Positions 7,127 to 15,805 of a stretch of DNA of 64,000 nucleotides are shown in pieces. How positions within the stretch are numbered: the stretch's first letter is position 1; every line of letters starts with the position of its first letter. Source of the DNA: Promicromonospora sukumoe (GTDB lineage Bacteria > Actinomycetota > Actinomycetes > Actinomycetales > Cellulomonadaceae); assembly GCF_014137995.1 (NCBI RefSeq), contig NZ_JACGWV010000002.1:806001-870000 (forward strand), read 5' to 3'. The position numbers and the translations under genes are program-made. The notes beneath the pieces are model-generated. The model saw only the letters and a list, made by a program, of their open reading frames with translations, was not told where the DNA came from and made no database searches.

Positions 7127-8761
7127 TCAGGCGGTCGTGTCGTCGAGGCGGGGGAACAAGGCGGCGCCCTTGGTCACGGTGGTGCCGGCCGGGAGCACCC
7201 CGAACGTCGCCGCACCGTCGAGCTGCTGGGCGTCGAGGGTCCCGAGCGAGGCCTCCGCGCCGAGCAGCTCCCAGAGCCCGGCCGCCGCCTTCGGCGTGAT
7301 CGGGTTGAGCAGCACCGCGAGCGAGCGCAGCGCCTCCGTGGCGGTGACGAGCGACGTCGCCAGGCGGCCGCCGTCGGCCCCCGCGCCGGACTCGTCGGTC
7401 TCGCCGGGCTCCTTCGCGAGCTTCCAGGGCTGCGTGTCGGCGAGGTAGCCGTTCGTGGCGTCCACGAGCGTCCAGACGGCGGAGACCGCGTCGTGGATGG
7501 CGAGCCGGTCGATCGCCGCCTCGGCGTCGGCCACGGCCTGGGTCGCGACCCGGGCGAGGGCCGTCTCGGCCTCCGTGGGCTCCCCCGGGGTGGGCAGGGT
7601 GCCGCCGAAGTACTTGCCGATCATCGCGGCGGTCCGGGACGCGAGGTTGCCGAACCCGTTGGCGAGCTCCCCGTTGTAGCGGGCGGTCATGTCCTCCCAG
7701 GAGAACGAGCCGTCCCCGCCGAACGCGATGGTCCGCATGAAGTAGTAGCGGAACGCGTCCGAGCCGAAGGTGTCGATGATGTCCGACGGCGCGATGCCCG
7801 TGAGCTTGGACTTGCTCATCTTCTCGCCGCCCACCAGGAGCCAGCCGTGCGCGAACACGGTCTTCGGCAGCGGCAGGCCGGCGGCCATCAGCATCGCCGG
7901 CCAGATCACCGCGTGGAACCGCAGGATGTCCTTGCCGACCAGGTGCACGTCGGCCGGCCAGGTCCGCGCGAACTGCTCCTTGCGCTCCGGGTCGGCACTG
8001 TCCAGGCCGACGGCGGTCGCGTAGTTGAGCAGGGCGTCGAACCAGACGTAGAGCACGTGGGAGGTGTCCCACGGGATCGGGACGCCCCAGTCGAACGTGG
8101 AACGCGAGATCGACAGGTCCTGCAGGCCCTGCCTGACGAAGCTCACGACCTCGTTGCGCGCCGACGCCGGCTGCACGAACTCGGGGTGCTCCTCGTAGAG
8201 GGCCAGGAGCCGGTCTGCGTACTCGCTCATCCGGAAGAAGTAGTTCTGCTCGGAGAGCATCTCGACGGGCGTGCCGTGGATGGCGCACACCTTCAGTCCC
8301 TCGAACTCGCCCGTGCCGTCGAGCAGCTCGCCGGGGAGCTTGTACTCCTCGCAGCCCACGCAGTACGGCCCCTCGTAGGAGCCCTCGTAGATGCCGCCCT
8401 TGTCGTACAGGTCCGTCAGGAAGGCCTGCACCGCCGTCTCGTGCCGCTCCTGCGTGGTGCGGATGAAGTCGTCGTTGCGCACGTCGAGGGTCTGCAGCAC
8501 GGGCTTCCACGCCGTCTCGACCAGCCGGTCCGCCCAGTCCTGGGGGCTGACGCCGTTGGCCTCGGCGGTGCGCAGCACCTTCTCGCCGTGCTCGTCCGTG
8601 CCGGTGAGGAACCAGACGTCCTCCTGGCGCTGACGGTGCCAGCGCGTCACCACGTCGGCAGCGACCGTCGTGTACGCGTGCCCGATGTGCGGGGCGTCGT
8701 TCACGTAGTAGATCGGCGTCGTGAGGTAGAAGGTCTTCTGGGCTTCCGGCATGGCGTCCAT
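7127..8761 (-). CDS. metG: Methionyl-tRNA synthetase
   Basis: MetG attaches methionine to initiator and elongator tRNA-Met in the cytosol. The class I signature PHIGHAYT and the EKMSKSKL loop are both present, with a single zinc knuckle around YCVGCEEY. The 544-residue protein ends after the anticodon-binding domain and lacks the C-terminal EMAP-like tRNA-binding domain, as in the short mycobacterial form. The ATG at 8761 has a weak CGGAA six bases upstream; an ATG at 8752 (MPEAQKTFY) is equally possible. It is the first gene of the metG-tatD block. Confidence 0.96.
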   Translation of the reverse strand: MDAMPEAQKTFYLTTPIYYVNDAPHIGHAYTTVAADVVTRWHRQRQEDVWFLTGTDEHGEKVLRTAEANGVSPQDWADRLVETAWKPVLQTLDVRNDDFIRTTQERHETAVQAFLTDLYDKGGIYEGSYEGPYCVGCEEYKLPGELLDGTGEFEGLKVCAIHGTPVEMLSEQNYFFRMSEYADRLLALYEEHPEFVQPASARNEVVSFVRQGLQDLSISRSTFDWGVPIPWDTSHVLYVWFDALLNYATAVGLDSADPERKEQFARTWPADVHLVGKDILRFHAVIWPAMLMAAGLPLPKTVFAHGWLLVGGEKMSKSKLTGIAPSDIIDTFGSDAFRYYFMRTIAFGGDGSFSWEDMTARYNGELANGFGNLASRTAAMIGKYFGGTLPTPGEPTEAETALARVATQAVADAEAAIDRLAIHDAVSAVWTLVDATNGYLADTQPWKLAKEPGETDESGAGADGGRLATSLVTATEALRSLAVLLNPITPKAAAGLWELLGAEASLGTLDAQQLDGAATFGVLPAGTTVTKGAALFPRLDDTTA

Positions 8762-8828
8762 CGTAGTTCCGCGGGGGCGGCGCACCACGCGGTTATCCAC
8801 AGGCCTGGGTGTAGCCGGAGAGGAGCGC

Positions 8829-9194
8829 TCAGCGGACGACGGCGGGGTCGATCTCGTCGGTGAGCTCCGGGAAGGTGCCCTCCCAGATCGCCCGGCACCG
8901 GGCGGGCAGGTTCAGCTCCGGCCAGAGCTCGATGAGGAAGCGGCGGTCAAGGAGCTTGACGTGGTCCCGCGCGGTCCCGTCCCGGACGGTCGCGCTGTAC
9001 AGGCTCCAGCGCTGCGCCGGGTCGTCGAGGTCGTACACGGGGTCAGGTGCGGTGGAGATGGGCGCCCAGGCGCGGATGACGCCGCGAGTCGGCCCCCGCA
9101 GGTCGTCCAGGGACTCCGGGGTGACGTACGGGATGTGGTCGGCGTAGACGTAGCCGCGCGGCACCGTCCGGTACGCGCCAGGTTCTGCGGGCAT
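8829..9194 (-). CDS. Conserved hypothetical protein, 121 residues
   Basis: I do not recognise this family. The 121-residue product is soluble, without signal peptide or membrane segment, and rich in Trp, Tyr and Arg, with segments YVYADHIPYVTPESL and RRFLIELWPELNLP. The ATG at 9194 is preceded by GAGAGGGG at suitable distance. Codon use matches its neighbours. It stops 67 bases upstream of metG and could be co-transcribed with it. No function is assigned. Confidence 0.7.
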   Translation of the reverse strand: MPAEPGAYRTVPRGYVYADHIPYVTPESLDDLRGPTRGVIRAWAPISTAPDPVYDLDDPAQRWSLYSATVRDGTARDHVKLLDRRFLIELWPELNLPARCRAIWEGTFPELTDEIDPAVVR

Positions 9195-9297
9195 CCTGTT
9201 CACCCCTCTCTGTCGTCGTGGTTCGAGCCTACGGCTCGCCCCTTTCCCGCCGATCAGGATATCCACAGCCCTAGACGTCTGCCAGTGGTCGCACCTG

Positions 9298-10533
9298 CTA
9301 CTCCGCCGCGGTCACCGTGACCCGCAGCAGCCGGTCGTCGATCACCCGGCCGTCCTCGGTCGCGGGCTCGCCCCGGCCGTCGGTGTTGCCGGTCAGCACC
9401 CACAGCTCGCCGTCGGCCCCGGCCTGGACCGCGCGCAGCCGGCCGAACTCACTCTCCAGCAGCGCCTGCGGCTCGCCGAAGCCCGGGCTCTCGCCGGCCT
9501 CGATCTCCTCCGCGGTGCCGAGCAGCGGCACGCGCCACAGCCGCGCGCCGCGCAGCGCGGCCAGGTACACGGCGTCCTCCGTGACGGCGATGCCCGACGG
9601 CGATGCCTCCGACGTCGGCCACCACGCCACCGGGTCCACGAACCCCTCCTGCTCCCCGGGCCCCTCGACCTCGGGCCAGCCGTAGTTGGCGCCCGCCTCG
9701 ATCACGTTCAGCTCGTCCAGCTCGTTCTGCCCGAACTCGCTCGCGAACATGCGGCCGCTCGCGTCCCAGCCCAGGCCCTGCACGTTCCGGTGCCCCAGGG
9801 ACCACACCGGCGAGCCGGGGTCCGGGTTGCCGGGCGCGGGCTCGCCGTCGGGCGTGACGCGCAGGATCTTGCCGCCCAGCGAGTCCGGGTCCTGCGCGTT
9901 CGCGGGGTTGCCGGCGTCGCCCGTCGCCACGTACAGGTACCCGTCCGGCCCGAGCGCGATCCGGCCGCCGTTGTGGTTGGAGGCGCTGGGGATGCCGTCG
10001 AGGATCGTGGTGACGTCGCCGAGCGTCATGCCGTCCAGGTCGAGCTCGGCGCGCAGCACCGCGTTGTCCTCGGCGCCCGTGCGGTAGAGGAAGACGGTGA
10101 ACACCGGACCGGTGTCCTCCGGGTCGACCGCCACGCCGAGCAGGCCGCCCTCGCCGTCCGGCACCGTCTGCTCGGCCACCTCGCGCACGCCCTCGGAGTC
10201 CTCCAGCGGCTCGACGTCGCCGTTCGGGTGCACCACGGCGAGCGACGCGTCGTCGCGCATCGTGACCAGGAAGCGCTCGCCCGGCAGCGGCGCGATGCCC
10301 CACGGGACCGGGAGCTCCTCGGCCACGACCTCGGCCTCCGCCGTGACCCCGCCGTCCGAGGGGTCCGCGCCCTCCGTGCCCGACGACGCCGTCGTGCTCG
10401 CCGAGGCGGCCGGGCTCGGCGACGCGACGCCCGGCTCAGCCGCCCCGCTGCACCCGCTCACCCCCACGATCAGCACGAGCGCGGGCACAACCCAGGTCAG
10501 CAGGTGCCGGCGCACCCCGGCGTCAGTATCCAC
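9298..10533 (-). CDS. PQQ-dependent sugar dehydrogenase-like lipoprotein
   Basis: This glucose/sorbosone dehydrogenase-type six-bladed beta-propeller probably oxidises aldoses with PQQ at the cell surface. A signal peptide ends in the lipobox VSGC, followed by a Ser/Ala/Thr-rich linker. Family hallmarks are PWGIAPLPG, GGLLGVAVDP, NHNGGRIALGPDG, YLYVATGDAGN, GLGWDASGRMFASEFG and NYGWPEVEG. PQQ dependence is inferred from the family, as some members are aldose dehydrogenases of unclear cofactor. The listed start is the GTG at 10533; a GTG ten bases into the next codons or a TTG at 10545 are alternatives. It is transcribed divergently from pncA. Confidence 0.88.
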   Translation of the reverse strand: MDTDAGVRRHLLTWVVPALVLIVGVSGCSGAAEPGVASPSPAASASTTASSGTEGADPSDGGVTAEAEVVAEELPVPWGIAPLPGERFLVTMRDDASLAVVHPNGDVEPLEDSEGVREVAEQTVPDGEGGLLGVAVDPEDTGPVFTVFLYRTGAEDNAVLRAELDLDGMTLGDVTTILDGIPSASNHNGGRIALGPDGYLYVATGDAGNPANAQDPDSLGGKILRVTPDGEPAPGNPDPGSPVWSLGHRNVQGLGWDASGRMFASEFGQNELDELNVIEAGANYGWPEVEGPGEQEGFVDPVAWWPTSEASPSGIAVTEDAVYLAALRGARLWRVPLLGTAEEIEAGESPGFGEPQALLESEFGRLRAVQAGADGELWVLTGNTDGRGEPATEDGRVIDDRLLRVTVTAAE

Positions 10534-10693
10534 GCCCCCATCCAACCATCCGCGCTGGCCCGGAGCCCGGGCCCGGGGGCCCGGGTGGTCGGCAGTCCGT
10601 CAGGTGATCGGCAGCAGGGAGTGCCGACCATGTGACGAACTAGCGATCACGGCGGGGTACCTCGCCGCACCCCGCGGTGGAAGAGTGAGATGC

Positions 10694-11287
10694 ATGAGTC
10701 TTGAGTCCTTGCCCGAGCACCGGGCACTGATCGTCGTCGACGTGCAGCCCACGTTCTGCGAGGGGGGCGAGCTCGCCACCGAGGGTGCCAACGAGATCGC
10801 GCACCGCGTCGGCGCGTACGTCGCCGCCCACCGCGACCGGTACACGACGGTGGTGACCACGCAGGACTGGCACATCGACCCGGGCGAGCACTTCAGCGAG
10901 ACCCCGGACTTCGTCGACTCGTGGCCGCGGCACGGCGTCGCCGGCTCTCCCGGCGCCGAGCTGCACCCCGCGCTGGCCGGCCTCGTCTTCGACGCCAAGC
11001 TGCTGAAGGGCCAGTACTCGCACGGCTACTCCGGCTTCGACGGCGCGGACGAGCACGGCCGCACCCTCGCGACCGTGCTGTCGGACGCCGGGGTCACCGC
11101 CGTCGACGTCGTGGGCCTCGTCCAGTCGCACTGCGTGAAGCACACCGCCCTCGACGCCCGCCGCACCGGGCTGCACGCCCGCGTGCTGACCGACCTGACG
11201 ATCCCGGTCTCGGAGGAGCAGGGCCTGGCCGCCGAGAAGGAGCTGGTCGCCGCGGGCGTGGACCTCCGCGACTCCTCGGCCCTCTGA
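10694..11287 (+). CDS. pncA: Nicotinamidase
   Basis: PncA hydrolyses nicotinamide to nicotinate and ammonia for NAD salvage in the cytosol; in related bacteria it also activates pyrazinamide. The cysteine-hydrolase triad is visible: Asp16 (VVDVQPTF), Lys105 (AKLLKGQYS) and Cys147 (QSHCVKHT), with metal ligands in QDWH and the cis-peptide region WPRHGVAGSPGAEL. The 197-residue length is normal. GGAAGAG lies about eight bases before the ATG. It is a single gene ending just before a family A palindrome and convergent with pmt. Confidence 0.95.
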   Translation: MSLESLPEHRALIVVDVQPTFCEGGELATEGANEIAHRVGAYVAAHRDRYTTVVTTQDWHIDPGEHFSETPDFVDSWPRHGVAGSPGAELHPALAGLVFDAKLLKGQYSHGYSGFDGADEHGRTLATVLSDAGVTAVDVVGLVQSHCVKHTALDARRTGLHARVLTDLTIPVSEEQGLAAEKELVAAGVDLRDSSAL

Positions 11288-11304
11288 CCTGCCCCACCCC
11301 CGAC

Positions 11305-11348
11305 GTGTCAGACGCTCAGGTCCCCCTGGGGACCTGAGCGTCTGACAC
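11305..11348. repeat. Palindromic repeat family A, copy between pncA and pmt
   Basis: Perfect 21-base arms flank a two-base centre; the inner sequence is the GCTCAGGTCCCC variant. It begins 18 bases after the pncA stop and is followed immediately by the tcgacaagctcgaccagc repeats. It could act as a bidirectional transcription block, but no T-run is present. Confidence 0.9.
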
Positions 11349-11350
11349 GG

Positions 11351-11410
11351 GGTCTCGACAAGCTCGACCAGCGGACGGGCTGACTCGGGTCTCGACCAGC
11401 TCGACCAGCG
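11351..11410. repeat. Two degenerate GGTCTCGAC-CTCGACCAGCG repeats
   Basis: Two related units at 11351-11374 and 11388-11410 (GGTCTCGAC, then AGCTCGACCAGCG) lie between convergent pncA and pmt. They resemble the units at 20043 and are a known type of short intergenic repeat in Micrococcales, usually at ends of genes. Confidence 0.7.
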
Positions 11411-11417
11411 AGTACCG

Positions 11418-13085
11418 CTAGATCCAGCTCGGGAGCAGCATCAGCCGCTGCCAGTACTCGTACGGCACCGGCATCGCCGTCCAGATCGGGTAGTAGAGCA
11501 CGCTCACGCCCACGATCAGCACCACCAGGACGGCGGCCAGCCAGCAGACGATCCGCCGGTCCGCGCTCCGGGGCGGCGTCCGTTCCAGCCCGACGGCGAG
11601 CACGTACACCAGCGTCAGGATCACGAACGGCGTGAACACGATCGAGTAGAACGTGAAGATGGTGCGGTCCGCGAGCGGCCACGAGTACAGGAACCACGGC
11701 AGCCAGCCGGCGGCGATCCCCGCGAGGGCGGCGGCACCGCGCCAGTCGCGGAACCGGATCACGACCACCAGGACCAGGGGGATCGCGAGGGCACCCAGCC
11801 ACCACAGCAGGGGGTTGCCGAGCGAGGTGACGGCGGTGGCGCAGTCGCCCGCGGAGTCCGCGGGGCACGGCCCCTGGCCGGGCGCGAACTTCTCCCAGAA
11901 GAACGACGTCGGCCGCCACTGCACGATCCAGCCCAGCGGGTGCGACGCGTAGTTGTGGTCGGAGTTCAGACCGGTGTGGAAGTCCCACATCATGTGGTGG
12001 TACTCCCACAGCGACCGGCCGGCCTCCCAGGCGCCCTGCGCCCAGCCCCAGTCCGGCCACCAGCCCGGCGGAGACACGTCGTTCACCACGGCCCAGTCGC
12101 GCAGGTACGACTGCGGGTGCGCAAACCAGGCCGACCAGGACGCGATGTACACCGCGACCACGGTGGGCAACATGACGAGGGCGGCCGGGACGGTGTCGAC
12201 GACCGCGGCGTCCTCCCACCACCGGCCGATGCCGGCCGTGCGCCGCGCCGTGAAGTCCCACACCACGGTGAGCAGGCCGAACGCGGCGACGAAATACAGG
12301 CCCGACCACTTCACGCCGCACGCGAGGCCCAGCGACACGGCCGCCGCCAGGCGCCACCACCGGAAGCCGAGCCGTGGCCCGTACTGGCCGATCGCCCCGC
12401 CCGCCTCGACGATCTGCGCCACCCGGTCCGCGAGCCGGCGTCTGGCCCACTCGCGGTCCATCACCAGGCAGCCGAAGGCGACGAGCACCCAGAACATCAG
12501 GAACTGGTCCAGCAGGCCGGTGCGCGAGTGCACGATGGCCTCGCCGTCGACCGCGAGCAGCAGGCCCGCGACCAGGCCGAGCAGCGTGGAGGAGAAGATG
12601 CGGCGCGCGATCCGCACCATCAGGAACACCGCGACGACGCCGATCACGGCACTCGCGATGCGCCAGGCCATCGGGTCGGTCGCGCCGCCCATGAGGCGCA
12701 TGCCGATCGCGATCATCCACTTGCCGACGGGCGGGTGGACCACGTACTCGGCCTCGTCGGTCTTGTACGAGCTGACGTCGCCCGCCTCGAACGCGGGGTT
12801 GGGCTTGTCGGGCCACGCGGCCTCGAAGCCGAGGCTGGCCAGCGACCAGCCCTCCTTGACGTAGTACGTCTCGTCGAAGACCAGCTTGCCGGGGCGGCCG
12901 AGGGCCCACAGCCGCGCGCCCGCGGCGATCGCCGTCACGACCAGGGCGCCGAAGAGGCCCCAGAAGCGGTCCGAGGCGCGCCGGCCGAGCGCGAGGCGGC
13001 GCTCCCCCAGCAGGTCGCGCAGGAGGCGTTCGCGCACCGGCGGCTCGACCGGCGGGACGGCGGCGTACGACCCCGTGGAGGTCAT
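11418..13085 (-). CDS. pmt: Dolichyl-phosphate-mannose-protein mannosyltransferase
   Basis: This GT39 membrane enzyme transfers mannose from polyprenyl-phosphomannose to Ser/Thr of exported proteins on the outer face of the membrane. The 555-residue protein has about ten hydrophobic segments and the catalytic Asp-Glu motif FDETYYVKEGWS in the first external loop, with HPPVGKW shortly after. GGGAG lies seven bases before the ATG at 13085. It is divergent from rsmI with 135 bases between, an arrangement conserved in actinobacteria. Likely acceptors in this window include the lipoproteins with Ser/Thr/Ala/Pro-rich linkers, which is an inference. Confidence 0.93.
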   Translation of the reverse strand: MTSTGSYAAVPPVEPPVRERLLRDLLGERRLALGRRASDRFWGLFGALVVTAIAAGARLWALGRPGKLVFDETYYVKEGWSLASLGFEAAWPDKPNPAFEAGDVSSYKTDEAEYVVHPPVGKWMIAIGMRLMGGATDPMAWRIASAVIGVVAVFLMVRIARRIFSSTLLGLVAGLLLAVDGEAIVHSRTGLLDQFLMFWVLVAFGCLVMDREWARRRLADRVAQIVEAGGAIGQYGPRLGFRWWRLAAAVSLGLACGVKWSGLYFVAAFGLLTVVWDFTARRTAGIGRWWEDAAVVDTVPAALVMLPTVVAVYIASWSAWFAHPQSYLRDWAVVNDVSPPGWWPDWGWAQGAWEAGRSLWEYHHMMWDFHTGLNSDHNYASHPLGWIVQWRPTSFFWEKFAPGQGPCPADSAGDCATAVTSLGNPLLWWLGALAIPLVLVVVIRFRDWRGAAALAGIAAGWLPWFLYSWPLADRTIFTFYSIVFTPFVILTLVYVLAVGLERTPPRSADRRIVCWLAAVLVVLIVGVSVLYYPIWTAMPVPYEYWQRLMLLPSWI

Positions 13086-13220
13086 CCGTGCTCCCACGGC
13101 CTCGCGGCGCACGTGCGCTCCGTAGGTTCCGGGCAAAGCCTGCTTAGCTGCGGCGTGACGCGCTCCGGTGGCTTCAGGCTGAGACACCGGGCCAGCATAG
13201 AGCGTGGGACCCTGTGGTTC

Positions 13221-14096
13221 ATGACCGACTCGTCCCCGGTTCCTGGGCCCGCGCCCGAGGCCGGCACCCTCGTCCTGGCCGCCACACCCATCGGCAACGC
13301 GGAGGACGCCTCGCCCCGGCTGGTCCGCCTCCTGTCCGACGCCGACGTCGTGGCCGCCGAGGACACCCGCCGCCTGCACGCGCTCGCCGGGCGCCTCGGG
13401 GTCGAGGTGCGCGGCAAGGTGACGAGCTACCACGAGCACAACGAGACGGCCCGCGCGGACGAGCTGCTCGACGTCGTCGCCGACGGCGGCACCGTGGTCG
13501 TCGTGACCGACGCCGGCATGCCGTCCGTCTCCGACCCGGGGTACCGCGTCGTCGAGCGCGCCATCGAGCGCGGCCTGCGGGTGACCGCGGCCCCGGGGCC
13601 GAGCGCGGTGCTGACGGCGCTGGCGCTCTCCGGCCTGCCGACCGACCGGTTCACGTTCGAGGGGTTCCTGCCGCGCAAGGCCGGCGACCGCTCCCGGACG
13701 CTCGCCGCGGTGGCCGCCGAGCCGCGCACCATGGTGTTCTTCGAGGCGCCGCACCGGATCGCGGAGACGCTGGCCGCCATGGCCGTCGCGTTCGGCGACA
13801 CCCGCCCGGCCGCCGTCGCGCGCGAGCTCACCAAGACCTACGAGGAGGTGCTCCGCGGCCCTCTCGCGGACCTCGCGGAGCGGGCCGCGGCCGAGCAGCT
13901 CCGCGGTGAGATCTGCGTGGTGGTCGGCGGGGCGCCCGCGGTGCAGGCCGGCGTGGACGACGTCGTGGGCGAGGTGCTGGAGCGGGTCGCCGCGGGCGAG
14001 CGGCTCAAGACGGCGGTCGCCGAGGTCGCGGACGCCACGGGCGTGGCCAAGCGCGACCTGTACGCGGCAGCGCTCGCGGCCCGCCCCGCCAAGTAA
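13221..14096 (+). CDS. rsmI: 16S rRNA (cytidine-2'-O)-methyltransferase RsmI
   Basis: RsmI 2'-O-methylates C1402 of 16S rRNA. The tetrapyrrole-methylase fold shows LVLAATPIGNAED, AEDTRRLHAL, SYHEHNE, VTDAGMPSVSDPGYR and PGPSAVLTALALSGL. The 291-residue length is typical. The ATG at 13221 has no strong ribosome-binding site. It lies opposite pmt and ends four bases before a family A palindrome. With ksgA it makes two 16S rRNA methyltransferases in this block. Confidence 0.95.
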   Translation: MTDSSPVPGPAPEAGTLVLAATPIGNAEDASPRLVRLLSDADVVAAEDTRRLHALAGRLGVEVRGKVTSYHEHNETARADELLDVVADGGTVVVVTDAGMPSVSDPGYRVVERAIERGLRVTAAPGPSAVLTALALSGLPTDRFTFEGFLPRKAGDRSRTLAAVAAEPRTMVFFEAPHRIAETLAAMAVAFGDTRPAAVARELTKTYEEVLRGPLADLAERAAAEQLRGEICVVVGGAPAVQAGVDDVVGEVLERVAAGERLKTAVAEVADATGVAKRDLYAAALAARPAK

Positions 14097-14099
14097 TAC

Positions 14100-14143
14100 G
14101 TGTCAGACGTACAGGTCCCCCGAGGGACCTGTACGTCTGACAC
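14100..14143. repeat. Palindromic repeat family A, copy between rsmI and GH20 gene
   Basis: Perfect 20-base arms around CCGA, in the GTACAGGTCCC variant. It sits between the convergent stops of rsmI (14096) and the hexosaminidase (14153), filling most of that gap. Confidence 0.9.
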
Positions 14144-14152
14144 GTGTGGGGG

Positions 14153-15757
14153 CTACCAGTCGATCTGGGGCGTGGGGTGGTACGAGGCGCCGTCGCGGCG
14201 CCAGGCGCCCGCCTCGACCGCGATCCGGCCGCGGAACGACTCCCAGTCCTTGGCGCCGGGCTGTGACCAGGCGGCCTCGGCCACCGCGGCCAGCCGAGGC
14301 AGCAGCATCGAGAACAGGTCGTCGCGGTTCAGCAGGGTCTCGGTCCAGACCGCGGCCGACACGCCCTCGATCGCCGACTCCGGCAGCCCCTCGATGAGGG
14401 TCGCCGGGTCCCAGTCGTACGAGTCGTGCAGCTCGACGAACGCGGCCCACTGCTGGCCCAGCGGGTGCTCCGGCGTGTACTTCATGTCGAGGTACGCCTT
14501 GTCGGCCGGCGACATCACGAACTTCGCCCCGGCCTGCGCGGCGCGCAGGAACGGCGCCGGGTCGGGCCGGGTGTCCCAGTACTGCAGCACCGTTCCGGGC
14601 TCCACCAGCGCGGGGGCCTCGCCGTGCGCGACGGCGCCGTCGTCGGCAGCCTCGGAACCGGAACCCGCCTCGGAACCAGCCAGCGCCGCCACCGCGGCCT
14701 GGTCGCCGTGCGCGGAGCCCGCGGCCTCCTGCCACGCGACCGGGGTCTTGCCCGCACCCGTGATGATCTGCTGGCAGAGCACCACGAACCGGCCGAACTC
14801 CTCGGGCTGCATCACGAGCACCTCGTCGCCGCCGAAGTGCACCCACGGCCCCAGGGTCATGCGCGCGACGTCGGTGAACACGTCCCGCAGGAACGGCTCG
14901 GTGGTGGGCAGGTCGAAGTGCAGCTTCGAGAAGCCCACCTCGATGCCGTCGTAGCTGTCGGTGGGCTCGCCCGACGGCATGAGCTCGCCGTAGGCGTGGG
15001 TCGCCGCGTTCACGTGCCCGGGCACGTCGATCTCCGGGACGATCACGATCTCGCGCTCGGCCGCGTACTCCTGCAGCTCGCGGTACTCGTCGGCGGTGAG
15101 GAACCCGCCGGTCGCACCCGACACAGCACCCTGGGACGACTTCTCCGTCAGCGCCGGCCGGGACGGGATCTCCAGGCGCCAGCCCTGGTCGTCGGACAGG
15201 TGCAGGTGCAGCCGGTTCATCTTGTAGGAGCCGACGAGGTCCACGACCGCGCGGAGGTCGGCGGGACCGAACCAGTGCCGCACGATGTCGAACGAGAGCC
15301 CGCGCCAGCCGAACCGCGGCTCGTCGCGCACGACGACGGCGCGCACCTCGAGCGGCGCGCCCGGCTCCCCGCGACCCTCGACTGCGTCGCCGTCGGCACC
15401 GAACCGGCCCGCGTTGACGAGCTGCCGGAGGGTGCGCACGCCGTGCAGCAGGCCGGAGCGCTCGGGGGCCGCGACGGTCACGCCGTCGGCGGTCACGGTG
15501 AGCGTGTAGCGCTCGGGGTTCTGCGAGCCCTCGGGGCCCGCGGCGGCGTCCGACGTCAGAGTGACGGGCACGGCGCCGTCCGCGACGGAGGCGCCCGCGC
15601 TCGTGAGCAGCTCGGCCGCGAGCCGCGCGGTCACGGCGTCGGGCGCGTCCACGGTGACGGTCCTGAGGTCCAGCACCCCCTCGCCCGGCTGGACCTGGAC
15701 AGGTACGGGGATGATGGCGTCGGCGACGACGGCCGCGCCGCTGCTCACGGTGGTCAC
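14153..15757 (-). CDS. Beta-N-acetylhexosaminidase, GH20
   Basis: This enzyme releases terminal N-acetylglucosamine or N-acetylgalactosamine by substrate-assisted catalysis. The N-terminal GH20b domain (about residues 15-145) is followed by the TIM barrel with FGWRGLSFDIVRHW, KMNRLHLHLSDDQGWR, PEIDVPGH and the catalytic HFGGDEV (Asp311-Glu312). An Ala/Ser/Glu-rich insertion sits near residues 350-390. No signal peptide is seen, so it probably works in the cytosol on imported chito-oligomers or recycled cell-wall sugars. The start is GTG at 15757, with GAAGGGG rather far upstream. Confidence 0.93.
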   Translation of the reverse strand: MTTVSSGAAVVADAIIPVPVQVQPGEGVLDLRTVTVDAPDAVTARLAAELLTSAGASVADGAVPVTLTSDAAAGPEGSQNPERYTLTVTADGVTVAAPERSGLLHGVRTLRQLVNAGRFGADGDAVEGRGEPGAPLEVRAVVVRDEPRFGWRGLSFDIVRHWFGPADLRAVVDLVGSYKMNRLHLHLSDDQGWRLEIPSRPALTEKSSQGAVSGATGGFLTADEYRELQEYAAEREIVIVPEIDVPGHVNAATHAYGELMPSGEPTDSYDGIEVGFSKLHFDLPTTEPFLRDVFTDVARMTLGPWVHFGGDEVLVMQPEEFGRFVVLCQQIITGAGKTPVAWQEAAGSAHGDQAAVAALAGSEAGSGSEAADDGAVAHGEAPALVEPGTVLQYWDTRPDPAPFLRAAQAGAKFVMSPADKAYLDMKYTPEHPLGQQWAAFVELHDSYDWDPATLIEGLPESAIEGVSAAVWTETLLNRDDLFSMLLPRLAAVAEAAWSQPGAKDWESFRGRIAVEAGAWRRDGASYHPTPQIDW

Positions 15758-15805
15758 GATTGTTAGGGCCCCTTCGCTCCGATGGATGCCCGCAGTTTCG
15801 CAGGT

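Noticed and set aside
7119..8510. A minus-strand frame that would fuse TatD to a long N-terminal extension
   Set aside because: The extension overlaps metG in another frame and has shadow composition; the family start is the ATG at 7118.
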